Shown here piece by piece: positions 9,205 to 17,042 of a DNA stretch of 25,989 bases. Below the pieces are notes generated by a model that did not search any database, was not told where the DNA came from, and saw only the letters and a list, made by a program, of their open reading frames with translations. Position numbers and translations under genes: made by a program. Source of the DNA: Congzhengia sp045576635 (GTDB lineage Bacteria; Bacillota; Clostridia; UBA1381; UBA9506). Where the stretch lies: contig JAZNGT010000014.1 in assembly GCA_045576635.1 (NCBI GenBank), positions 1-25,989 of the forward strand, given 5' to 3'. Numbering within the stretch: the stretch's first letter is position 1; each line of letters starts with the position of its first letter.

Positions 9205-11028
9205 ATGGCAAAAATTATTGGTATTGACTTAGGTACAACAAACTCATGCGTCGCAGTTATGGAAGGCGGCGAAGCAACTGTAATCCCAAACGCTGAGGGT
9301 GGAAGAACAACACCTTCTGTAATCGCTTTTTCAAAGACAGGTGAACGTTTGGTAGGTCAGGTTGCAAAAAGACAGGCAATCACAAATCCTGACAGAACAA
9401 TCATTTCCATCAAAAGAGAAATGGGCAGTTCTGTTAAAAAGGTTATTGACGATAAAAGTTATTCGCCTCAGGAACTTTCTGCAATGGTTTTACAAAAACT
9501 CAAAGCAGATGCTGAAGCCTATCTTGGTGAACCTGTTACGCACGCGGTAATCACCGTTCCCGCGTACTTTAACGACGCACAGAGACAGGCAACAAAAGAT
9601 GCAGGTAAAATTGCAGGACTTGAAGTGCAGAGAATTATCAACGAGCCCACAGCAGCAGCGCTTGCATACGGTATGGATAAAGACGGCGATCAGAAAATCA
9701 TGGTATACGATTTAGGTGGCGGTACGTTTGACGTATCTATCCTAGAACTTGGCGACGGCATTTTTGAAGTGCTCGCAACAAACGGTAATAATAGGCTCGG
9801 TGGCGATGATTTTGACGAAAGAATCATTAACTACCTCGCAAGCGAATTCCAGAAAGAAAACGGAATCGATTTAAAGAACGACAAAATGGCGCTTCAAAGA
9901 TTAAAAGAAGCTGCTGAAAAAGCAAAAATCGAACTTTCAGGTGTTACAACAACAAATATCAATTTGCCGTTTATCACTGCTGACGCAACAGGTCCGAAAC
10001 ATCTTGATATCACATTAACACGCGCAAAATTCGATGAACTTACAGAAGATTTGGTGGTTGCTACTATGGAACCCACTAAGAAGGCACTCCAGGATGCCGG
10101 ACTTTCTCCGAATGACATTGACAAAATCCTTTTAGTCGGTGGTTCTTCCAGAATTCCCGCAGTTCAGGAAGCAGTAAAAAATCTTACCGGCAAAGAGCCT
10201 CATAAAGGTATCAACCCTGACGAATGTGTTGCAGTCGGTGCTGCGATTCAGGGTGGTGTTTTATCCGGTGATGTTAGCGGTGTAGTCCTTTTAGACGTTA
10301 CACCGTTATCACTCGGTATTGAAACATTAGGTGGCGTATTTACAAAACTTATTGACAGAAATACAACCATTCCCGCTAAAAAGTCACAGACTTTCTCAAC
10401 CGCTGCCGACGGTCAGACAAGTGTTGAAATTCACGTTTTGCAGGGCGAAAGAGAAATGGCGCAGGATAATAAAACACTCGGCAGATTCCATTTAGACGGT
10501 ATTCCATCTGCACCGAGAGGTGTTCCGCAAATTGAGGTAACATTTGACATCGATGCAAACGGTATTGTTCACGTTTCTGCGAAAGATTTAGGAACAGGTC
10601 ATGAACAGAACATTACCATTACCGCAAGCACAAATCTTTCTGATGAAGAAATTGATAAAGCTGTAAAAGATGCTGAAAAATTCGCGCAGGAAGATAAGAA
10701 GAAGAAAGAAGAAATCGAAATCAGAAACAACGCGGATACATTAGTATATCAGAGCGAAAAATCTCTTACAGAGCTTGGAGATAAAGTAGACGCATCTGAT
10801 AAAGGTGCAATTGAAGATTTAATTGCAAAGGTAAAAGAAGCATTAAAAGGTACCGATTCTGATGCAATCAAGAATGCAACAGAAGAACTTTCTAAAAAGT
10901 TTTATGAAGTAAGTGCTAAACTTTATCAGGCAGCACAGGCAGAAGCACCGCAGGGCGATGCAGGAAATGCCTCCGGAAATGCTTCCGACGAAACAGTAGT
11001 TGACTCTGATTTTGAAGAAGTGAACTAA
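9205..11028 (+). CDS. dnaK: Molecular chaperone DnaK (Hsp70)
   Basis: ATP-driven chaperone that binds exposed hydrophobic segments of client proteins. The nucleotide-binding domain (about 1-360) shows GIDLGTTNSCVAV at 5-17, the VPAYFNDAQRQATKDAG segment, DLGGGTFDVSIL near 169 and LLVGGSSRIPAVQ. The linker GVVLLDVTPLSLGIE leads to the substrate-binding domain and a helical lid ending in the acidic tail DSDFEEVN. Its 607 residues are typical for Firmicutes, which lack the 24-residue nucleotide-binding-domain insertion of Gram-negative DnaK. AGGAGG at 9191-9196 is a strong ribosome binding site, stronger than that of hrcA, consistent with higher DnaK output from the same transcript. Confidence 0.99.
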   Translation: MAKIIGIDLGTTNSCVAVMEGGEATVIPNAEGGRTTPSVIAFSKTGERLVGQVAKRQAITNPDRTIISIKREMGSSVKKVIDDKSYSPQELSAMVLQKLKADAEAYLGEPVTHAVITVPAYFNDAQRQATKDAGKIAGLEVQRIINEPTAAALAYGMDKDGDQKIMVYDLGGGTFDVSILELGDGIFEVLATNGNNRLGGDDFDERIINYLASEFQKENGIDLKNDKMALQRLKEAAEKAKIELSGVTTTNINLPFITADATGPKHLDITLTRAKFDELTEDLVVATMEPTKKALQDAGLSPNDIDKILLVGGSSRIPAVQEAVKNLTGKEPHKGINPDECVAVGAAIQGGVLSGDVSGVVLLDVTPLSLGIETLGGVFTKLIDRNTTIPAKKSQTFSTAADGQTSVEIHVLQGEREMAQDNKTLGRFHLDGIPSAPRGVPQIEVTFDIDANGIVHVSAKDLGTGHEQNITITASTNLSDEEIDKAVKDAEKFAQEDKKKKEEIEIRNNADTLVYQSEKSLTELGDKVDASDKGAIEDLIAKVKEALKGTDSDAIKNATEELSKKFYEVSAKLYQAAQAEAPQGDAGNASGNASDETVVDSDFEEVN

Positions 11029-11050
11029 ACGTAAAATGATATTCAACTCC

Positions 11051-11081
11051 AAACCCACAGTGAGATAATCGCTGTGGGTTT
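11051..11081 (+). other. Stem-loop between dnaK and dnaJ
   Basis: AAACCCACAG (11051-11060) pairs perfectly with CTGTGGGTTT (11072-11081), and a further three pairs, including one G-T, can form inside, leaving a five-base loop. It is not followed by a run of T, so it does not look like a complete intrinsic terminator. It lies 22 bases after the dnaK stop and 27 bases before the dnaJ start. It could be a 3' stabiliser, a processing site or a partial attenuator that sets the DnaK:DnaJ ratio. The hairpin is seen; its role is inference. Confidence 0.75.
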
Positions 11082-11108
11082 GCGGAATTTAGCAAAAGGG
11101 TGGATTTT

Positions 11109-12230
11109 ATGGCAGAAAAGCGAGATTTTTATGAGGTTTTAGGTGTATCTAAAAACGCAAATGAAGATGAATTAAAAAAAGCCTATAGAAAACTTGCAAA
11201 ACAATATCATCCGGACTTAAATCCGAATGACGATAAAGCAGAACAGAAATTTAAAGAAGTCAGCGAAGCTTACGAAATTTTGTCCGACAAGGAAAAACGC
11301 GCACGTTATGACCAGTTTGGTCACGCGGGTGTAGACCCAAGCTATGGTGGCGGTGCAGGTACAGGCGGCTTTGGTGGATTCGGCGGTTTTGGCGGTTTCG
11401 ATATGGGTGATATATTTGGTGATTTCTTTGGCGGTGGTTTTTCTTCGCGTTCGTCCGCACGCCGTGGACCATCGCGCGGAAGTAATGTTTCAACAGAAGT
11501 AACCGTAACCTTTGAAGAAGCAGCTTTCGGTACAGAAAAAGAAATCAGCGTATACAGAATCGAACATTGTCCTGACTGTAACGGTTCCGGTGCAAAACAA
11601 GGTAGCGACGTGGTTACCTGTACCGTCTGCGGCGGATCCGGTCAGGTACGAACGACGCAACGTACAATTTTAGGCAATATGCAAACCGTTACGACTTGTA
11701 GCGCATGTAACGGAAAAGGTAAAATTATAAAAGAACCTTGCACAAAATGTGCAGGTAAAGGCAAAGTTAAGAAAAACAAAAAAATCAAGGTTAAAATACC
11801 CGCCGGCATTAATGACGGACAGACAATTTCATTAAGCGGACAGGGTAATGTCGGCGATAAAGGCGCACCAAACGGTGATTTATATGTTACCGTAAATGTA
11901 AAGCCGAGTTCACAGTTTATAAGAAACGGATTTGACGTTTCCTATGAGATGAAAATAAGTTTTGCGGAGGCTGCGCTTGGTGCTACACTCGAAGTTCCGA
12001 CACTTGACGGAAATGTAAAATATGAAATTCCTGAGGGTACACAACCTGGTACTGTATTCCGATTTAAAGGAAAAGGCATTCCATATCTGAAGCGTTCTGG
12101 ACGCGGCGATCAGTACGTACGCGTAAATATTGAAGTGCCGAAACATTTATCGTCAAAACAGAAAGAGTTACTACGAGAATTTTCAGGGATTACTAAAGGA
12201 AAGTCAAAGGGATTTTTTGATAAAAAATAG
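11109..12230 (+). CDS. dnaJ: Chaperone protein DnaJ (Hsp40)
   Basis: Cochaperone that delivers clients to DnaK and stimulates its ATPase. It has an N-terminal J domain (about 1-68) with HPD at 34-36, a Gly/Phe-rich linker (about 78-115), and a zinc region (about 154-222) with four CxxCxGxG repeats: CPDCNGSG, CTVCGGSG, CSACNGKG and CTKCAGKG. A C-terminal beta-sandwich follows. The length of 373 residues is normal for a type I DnaJ. A GTG at 11100 opens the same frame but lies within the AAGGGTGG ribosome binding region; ATG 11109 gives the usual MAEKRDFYEVLGV start. The next gene begins 24 bases after the stop. Confidence 0.98.
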   Translation: MAEKRDFYEVLGVSKNANEDELKKAYRKLAKQYHPDLNPNDDKAEQKFKEVSEAYEILSDKEKRARYDQFGHAGVDPSYGGGAGTGGFGGFGGFGGFDMGDIFGDFFGGGFSSRSSARRGPSRGSNVSTEVTVTFEEAAFGTEKEISVYRIEHCPDCNGSGAKQGSDVVTCTVCGGSGQVRTTQRTILGNMQTVTTCSACNGKGKIIKEPCTKCAGKGKVKKNKKIKVKIPAGINDGQTISLSGQGNVGDKGAPNGDLYVTVNVKPSSQFIRNGFDVSYEMKISFAEAALGATLEVPTLDGNVKYEIPEGTQPGTVFRFKGKGIPYLKRSGRGDQYVRVNIEVPKHLSSKQKELLREFSGITKGKSKGFFDKK

Positions 12231-12254
12231 CAATTTCAAGAAAGGATTGTGACT

Positions 12255-13634
12255 ATGTCAGAATTACTACGCGAGAACAAAAACGGATGGGAATCTTTAA
12301 ACAAAACCGAAAAAGAAAATGCGTTTCAGTTTTGTGATGATTACATTCACTTTTTAAATAACGCAAAAACAGAAAGACTTGCCGTAAAAGAGACAATTCG
12401 TATCGCAGAAGAAAACGGTTTTTGCGATATTAATTTGAAAGATTCTTTAAATCCCGGTGATAAAGTCTACTTTATTAACCGCGACAAGGGGGTATATCTT
12501 TCCGTAATCGGAAAAGATGCTATTACAAACGGTATGAATTTTGTCATTGCCCACATTGACTCTCCGAGACTTGACTTAAAGGCAAATCCACTTTATGAAG
12601 ATGCAGATATGGCGCTTTTTAAAACCCATTATTACGGCGGTATCAAAAAATATCAGTGGACATCGATTCCGTTATCCTTAATTGGCGTCGTGTATAAAAA
12701 AGATGGAAGTAAAGTTGACTTTTCAATTGGCGAAGCAGAAGGCGACCCGGTATTTTGCGTATCAGACCTTCTTCCGCACTTAGCATCCAAACAGATGAGC
12801 AAAAAACTTTCAGAGGCAATTGAAGGCGAGAGTTTAAACTTGATTATCGGAAGTATTCCGGATAATTCTGAAAGTGATAAATTTAAATCCACGGTAATCA
12901 GAATTTTAAATGAGAAATACGGCATTACAGAAGACGATTTTGTTTCTGCAGAAATTGAAGCAGTACCTGCGTTTAAAGCGTGCGATATTGGTCTTGACAG
13001 AAGCCTTGTCGGCGGCTACGGTCAAGACGACAGAGTTTGTGCATATACTGCACTCCGTGCACTTTGCGACATTAAGAATCCTAAAAAAACAGTTGCATGT
13101 GTTTTAGTTGATAAAGAAGAAATCGGATCAATGGGTAACACAGGAATGCTGAGCGCTTCTTTTGAATACGCAACCGCACTTTTGATTTCTAAAACAATGG
13201 GCACATATAACGAACTTTTAAAAATGCAGACATATAGAAATTCAAAATGTATTTCTGCCGATGTAAACGCAGCATTTGACCCGAATTATCCCGAAGTAAA
13301 CGAAAAGAATAATGCTGCCTTTTTAGGCCACGGACCAACGCTTACTAAGTTTACCGGTTCACGTGGGAAATCAGGCACATCCGATGCAAATGCTGAATTT
13401 ATGTCATGCGTCAGAACTGTGTTGAACGAAAACAATGTCATCTGGCAAACAGGCGAACTCGGTCGCGTGGATATTGGTGGCGGCGGAACTATTGCGCAGT
13501 ATGCAGCAAATTTAGATATTGAAGTTGTAGATTGCGGAACAGCGCTTCTTTCGATGCACGCACCGTTTGAAATTGCATCAAAATTAGATATTTATATGAC
13601 GTTTAAGGCGTACCGTGCGTTTCTGACGTTATAA
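12255..13634 (+). CDS. apeA: M18 family aminopeptidase
   Basis: Cytosolic dinuclear-zinc aminopeptidase of family M18 that removes N-terminal residues from peptides, often acidic ones. Metal ligands and catalytic residues are visible: H100 in HIDSPRLD, D259 in GQDDRVC, E288/E289 in DKEEIGS, D336 in SADVNAAFDP and H435 in SMHAPFE. Its 459 residues fit the bacterial ApeA/LAP branch. ATG 12255 has AAAGGA eight bases upstream; a GTG at 12249 is less well placed. It follows dnaJ by 24 bases, ahead of the terminator, so it is probably heat-induced with the chaperones; in many Clostridia prmA follows dnaJ instead. A role in trimming peptides from stress-damaged proteins is inference. Confidence 0.93.
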   Translation: MSELLRENKNGWESLNKTEKENAFQFCDDYIHFLNNAKTERLAVKETIRIAEENGFCDINLKDSLNPGDKVYFINRDKGVYLSVIGKDAITNGMNFVIAHIDSPRLDLKANPLYEDADMALFKTHYYGGIKKYQWTSIPLSLIGVVYKKDGSKVDFSIGEAEGDPVFCVSDLLPHLASKQMSKKLSEAIEGESLNLIIGSIPDNSESDKFKSTVIRILNEKYGITEDDFVSAEIEAVPAFKACDIGLDRSLVGGYGQDDRVCAYTALRALCDIKNPKKTVACVLVDKEEIGSMGNTGMLSASFEYATALLISKTMGTYNELLKMQTYRNSKCISADVNAAFDPNYPEVNEKNNAAFLGHGPTLTKFTGSRGKSGTSDANAEFMSCVRTVLNENNVIWQTGELGRVDIGGGGTIAQYAANLDIEVVDCGTALLSMHAPFEIASKLDIYMTFKAYRAFLTL

Positions 13635-13639
13635 TTTGA

Positions 13640-13664
13640 GGAGGGAGTTTGTCCCTCCTTTTTT
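13640..13664 (+). terminator. Intrinsic terminator of the heat-shock operon
   Basis: GGAGGGA (13640-13646), a five-base loop, TCCCTCC (13652-13658), then six T (13659-13664). It lies five bases after the aminopeptidase stop and ends only 16 bases before the next start codon. Confidence 0.92.
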
Positions 13665-13680
13665 ACAAGAGGTGATTTTT

Positions 13681-14487
13681 TTGAACATTCGATTTGCAAC
13701 AAATGATGATATACCTGAATTAAAGCATATTTGGCACGTCTGTTTTGGAGATAGCGATGCGTACATTGATACGTTTTTCGAGCATCTTTTCATCCCGTCA
13801 CAGACTGTGGTTGCTTGCATAAATAGCAGAGTAGCAGGCGTTGTATATATGTTAAAAGCAAAACTTTTAGAACATGATTTTATGTATGGATATGCCATAG
13901 GCGTCTTGCCCGAGCATCGCGGAAAAGATATTTGTAAAACAATGCTTTATACAATACGAGACCTTTCTGAAAAAGAAAACTTCGTATTTGGCTTACATCC
14001 TGCAAATTATAAACTCTATACGTTTTACAAAAGAATCGGACTAAATGACTTGTTCCAACTTAAAAATGTCAACGCAAGTGATTTTAAAGGCGAAAATGAC
14101 ATTGTTCTTTCCGATGTTACAGCAGATGAGTATTTTAAGTTCAGAAAAGCCTCATTTCCAAGCCAAGTAGAATGGGATAAATCTATGCTTAACTATATGA
14201 TAAACGAGGCGCGCATGGGACAAGGTTTTGCAAAAAAGTTATCTATAAACGGAATGGAGCGCGTCATTATTGGTGCAATTTGGGACGATTCTGTTTATGT
14301 AAAAGAAACCACAATGACAGATGATGAAATTGTGGCAATCAGTGCATCTTTAAAACAGCATTTTAAAAAAGATACCATTCACTTTATACTGCCGATTACA
14401 TCGACCTTAAAAGGCGAAATTGAGGCAAAAGTAGTAGGGTTTGGGCAAATGGATTCAAGTATCTATATGAACTTGTTTTTAGATTAG
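13681..14487 (+). CDS. GNAT family N-acetyltransferase, Eis-like
   Basis: Predicted acetyl-CoA-dependent acetyltransferase of about 268 residues with unknown substrate. The N-terminal GNAT fold starts MNIRFATNDDIPELKHIW, followed by VACINSRVAGVVYM and the YGYAIGVLPEHRGK strand-loop that normally holds the acetyl-CoA pyrophosphate, then HPANYKLYTFYKRIGL. The length and the second half suggest the two-lobed Eis-like group. The loop reads RGKDIC, with Asp where the family usually has Gly (RxxGxG/A), so acetyl-CoA binding may be altered. The frame is open from 13636, but that start falls in the terminator. TTG 13681 with AAGAGGTGA just upstream is a typical clostridial start. There is no room for a promoter after the terminator, so expression needs read-through or a promoter inside the preceding gene. 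Confidence 0.85.
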   Translation: MNIRFATNDDIPELKHIWHVCFGDSDAYIDTFFEHLFIPSQTVVACINSRVAGVVYMLKAKLLEHDFMYGYAIGVLPEHRGKDICKTMLYTIRDLSEKENFVFGLHPANYKLYTFYKRIGLNDLFQLKNVNASDFKGENDIVLSDVTADEYFKFRKASFPSQVEWDKSMLNYMINEARMGQGFAKKLSINGMERVIIGAIWDDSVYVKETTMTDDEIVAISASLKQHFKKDTIHFILPITSTLKGEIEAKVVGFGQMDSSIYMNLFLD

Positions 14488-14496
14488 TGTTTTTGC

Positions 14497-14525
14497 TTGA
14501 AATTATAACGAAAATGTAGTAAAAT
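14497..14525 (+). promoter_or_regulatory. Sigma-A-type promoter of the DUF4340-recR-lgt unit
   Basis: TTGAAA at 14497-14502 and TAAAAT at 14520-14525 are separated by 17 bases. It lies just downstream of the GNAT stop and 34 bases upstream of the DUF4340 start. It is the only well-formed promoter seen for the eight genes up to lgt. Confidence 0.75.
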
Positions 14526-14559
14526 AATAGTATGAAATTAAGTCGCACGGAGGATAAGA

Positions 14560-15936
14560 ATGAAATTATACCGTAACCTCATCATCATACTCGTTGTGAT
14601 TGCAATTCTCGGCACTGCAATGTATTTTGTGACACACTACACGCCAGAAAAGCAAGGAGAAGAGAATACCCCTATTACCTCGCAAGAAGAACTCATTTCT
14701 ATTTATAAAACTGATTATGATAATATTCTGGAATTAGAAGTTAAAACGCCCAATGAACACTACACTGTAAGTAAAAAAGGCGAAAATTGGTTTCTAAATG
14801 GCGACGATTCTATTAAAGTAAAGCAAGGGAGTATCGTTTCTCTTGTTAACCTTGCGTCATCTGTAACAGCCAAAAAAATCATTTCAGAAACATCCCAAAA
14901 CGCAGATGATTTTGGTCTTTTAAATCCCGAGTCCTGTCTTAAAATCTTTTTAAAAGACGGAAAAACTGACGAAATCAAAATCGGCGATGCAACACTGGAT
15001 GGAGCAGATTATTATATCTCTGTATCAGGTGATGAAAAAATTTATTTAAAAAATGCATACGGAACAGAAAGTTTAATTCCATCCGCTCAGTCACTTCGTG
15101 ATTTAACCCTTATTTCAGTTGACACAGAAGATTTATCTATTATCCGCGAAGTCTATTTGTACAGTCAAGGGAATACACCAGTACGCTTAAAATCAACAAA
15201 GAGCGGAACAGCAGAAAAACCAAGTTATCAATGGAAAATGCATGAACCGGTTTACGCGTCAATGAATACTGTTATTTTTATAAACCAAATTATTCCGAAT
15301 TTTGAAGAATTCACAGCGGCAGCAGTGATTGAAGACTATGCTAAGAATTTAAATCTTTACGGTCTGAATGCGCCTTCTGCACATCTTACTATCATTACAG
15401 ATACTGCCTCTTATAAACTACGCTTCGGTAATGAAACAAATTCATACCGCTACTGTATGTTTGAAGGTAAAAATACAGTTTACGCAGTTGAAAAAGCAAA
15501 ATTAGACTTTTTAGATATTTCTTATCTTGATTTGATGAGTAAACTCATTCACGTTGAGAACATAACAGATGTTCAAAAGATTGAAATCACGGATGATAAA
15601 AAACAGTTTGAATTGGAAATCAGGCGTGAAAACAAAAACGAGACCTATTTGATTAACGGTGTAACGATCAAAAAAGATGCATTTTCAAAAGCATATCAGG
15701 CGGTTATTGGTATCAGTCTTGAAAGTGTTGATTTATCCAAAGAACCAAATATTGAACCTGCTGCAAGTATTAAATATACAAAAACAGACGGAAGTGTTGT
15801 TACAGTGAAATTTCTTGAAATCGACGAAAGAAATTACCGCGTTACAGTAAACGGAAAAGGTGGAAGCATTACTTCACGCAAACACTTTACGCAAATGGTT
15901 GAAAAACTAGAAGAAACAATTCTATCTGCAAAATAA
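14560..15936 (+). CDS. Membrane-anchored DUF4340 domain protein
   Basis: A 458-residue protein with one N-terminal hydrophobic segment (about 5-28), then a short Glu/Thr-rich stalk and a large, mostly beta-strand extracellular part. No lipobox cysteine is seen, so it is probably a single-pass anchor with the bulk outside the cell. The region about 45-200 (for example ENWFLNGDDSIKVKQGSIVSLVN) and a second copy-like stretch from about 215 fit the repeated DUF4340 domain. In many bacteria this domain sits beside gliding-type ABC transporters, but none is present here and no enzyme motif is visible. ATG 14560 has GGAGGA at 14549-14554. It is the first gene after the promoter. Function unknown. 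Confidence 0.8.
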   Translation: MKLYRNLIIILVVIAILGTAMYFVTHYTPEKQGEENTPITSQEELISIYKTDYDNILELEVKTPNEHYTVSKKGENWFLNGDDSIKVKQGSIVSLVNLASSVTAKKIISETSQNADDFGLLNPESCLKIFLKDGKTDEIKIGDATLDGADYYISVSGDEKIYLKNAYGTESLIPSAQSLRDLTLISVDTEDLSIIREVYLYSQGNTPVRLKSTKSGTAEKPSYQWKMHEPVYASMNTVIFINQIIPNFEEFTAAAVIEDYAKNLNLYGLNAPSAHLTIITDTASYKLRFGNETNSYRYCMFEGKNTVYAVEKAKLDFLDISYLDLMSKLIHVENITDVQKIEITDDKKQFELEIRRENKNETYLINGVTIKKDAFSKAYQAVIGISLESVDLSKEPNIEPAASIKYTKTDGSVVTVKFLEIDERNYRVTVNGKGGSITSRKHFTQMVEKLEETILSAK

Positions 15937-15944
15937 CGAATGGG

Positions 15945-17042
15945 GTGGTAACCATTACAAGAGAACAGTTTCGTCAAATTACAAAATCAAATATTCTTTT
16001 ACCCGCAACCGTTTTTGAAAAGACGGATGATTTATATGAAACATTTGCTTCATTTTCTGAAAACGGGGCAAACGTCCTGATTGCACCTACATTTCTATAC
16101 GAAAATGAAAGAGAAAAACTGGAAGTATTTCGCACAGTATCCAATGCTGCATCTGATAAAGCATTTGTTTGCACTGCGGTTAAAGCGCCTGAAGAAAAAA
16201 CAATTTATTCAGGCGGCACTCTTACCTTTGATGCGTATTATGAAAAAATAAAAAGCGAAGTTTCATTTTTATATAAAAACGCACCAGGCGCTATGCTTTA
16301 TTTGATTGGTTTTCAAACCCTGCCTGAAACAAAGTATGCGGTACTTGCAGCAAGAGAGGTTTCTGATTTACCAATTTGTGTCTTACTTGACTTTGCAGAA
16401 GATTCTGAATCATTTGGCGGGTATGACATTTTAACAACAACTATTACATTGCAGAGTTTGGGTATTAACGCGCTCGGTGTAATGGCTGAAGATTCAGATA
16501 TTACACTCGAAATTTTAATGACATTAAAGGAATTCACAACAGTTCCTTTATTTGCTTTTCCAAATGCAAATCATTACATAACACCGACAGAATACGCACA
16601 ATATGCGCAGGATTTTGTAAACCAGAAATGCGTGATGTTTGGCGGCGGAAAAGGAACGGATGAGCGTCATATTGCACAAATTGCAAAAGAACTTTGGCAA
16701 TTAGAGCCGTTTGCTCCTGATTTTCCGATGATTAACGCGGTTTGCGGTAAAAATCAAATTTACTTCATGGATTTTAACGACAAGGTTGTAGGCAATAATA
16801 AAACGCTTTTAGAAATTGACCTTGAAAATCTCTCTAAAACAGATGATGTTGATGCACTTATCGAAAAATTACTTCAAAACGGCTTACCCCCTGTATGTTT
16901 TAAAACCAAAGATTTAGAAATTTTGGAGCGGGCAATGAAAGTTTATCCTTCACGACCTGCGATTGTTTCTGATGAATACGGCGAAATCTCTGCAAAAGAA
17001 TACGGCGCAATCATTTTAAATCAAAACAAAGGAGAAAGTTAA
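15945..17042 (+). CDS. Degenerate homocysteine S-methyltransferase-like protein
   Basis: A 365-residue cytoplasmic protein related to the N-terminal homocysteine-binding barrel of MetH-type methionine synthases. ENGANVLIAPTF (39-50) corresponds to the EAGADII.TNTF segment. LGINALGVMAEDSD (about 173-186) aligns with the LGVDALGLNCSLGP segment but has Met-Ala where the Asn and first zinc Cys belong. GGGKGT (233-238) replaces GGCCGT, the other two zinc Cys. The DGAMGT loop near the N-terminus is also lost (LLPATV). Residues about 285-345 resemble only the beginning of the pterin-binding domain. The reading frame is intact with normal codon use, so this looks like a conserved pseudoenzyme rather than a decaying gene. 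The start is uncertain: GTG 15945 is in frame but unsupported, while GGGGTGG at 15942-15948 is ideally placed for an ATT at 15954. It ends directly against recR. Confidence 0.75.
   Translation: MVTITREQFRQITKSNILLPATVFEKTDDLYETFASFSENGANVLIAPTFLYENEREKLEVFRTVSNAASDKAFVCTAVKAPEEKTIYSGGTLTFDAYYEKIKSEVSFLYKNAPGAMLYLIGFQTLPETKYAVLAAREVSDLPICVLLDFAEDSESFGGYDILTTTITLQSLGINALGVMAEDSDITLEILMTLKEFTTVPLFAFPNANHYITPTEYAQYAQDFVNQKCVMFGGGKGTDERHIAQIAKELWQLEPFAPDFPMINAVCGKNQIYFMDFNDKVVGNNKTLLEIDLENLSKTDDVDALIEKLLQNGLPPVCFKTKDLEILERAMKVYPSRPAIVSDEYGEISAKEYGAIILNQNKGES

Noticed and set aside
13636..13680. Upstream extension of the GNAT protein
   Set aside because: It would run through the terminator hairpin. 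TTG 13681 has its own ribosome binding site and matches where GNAT proteins begin.
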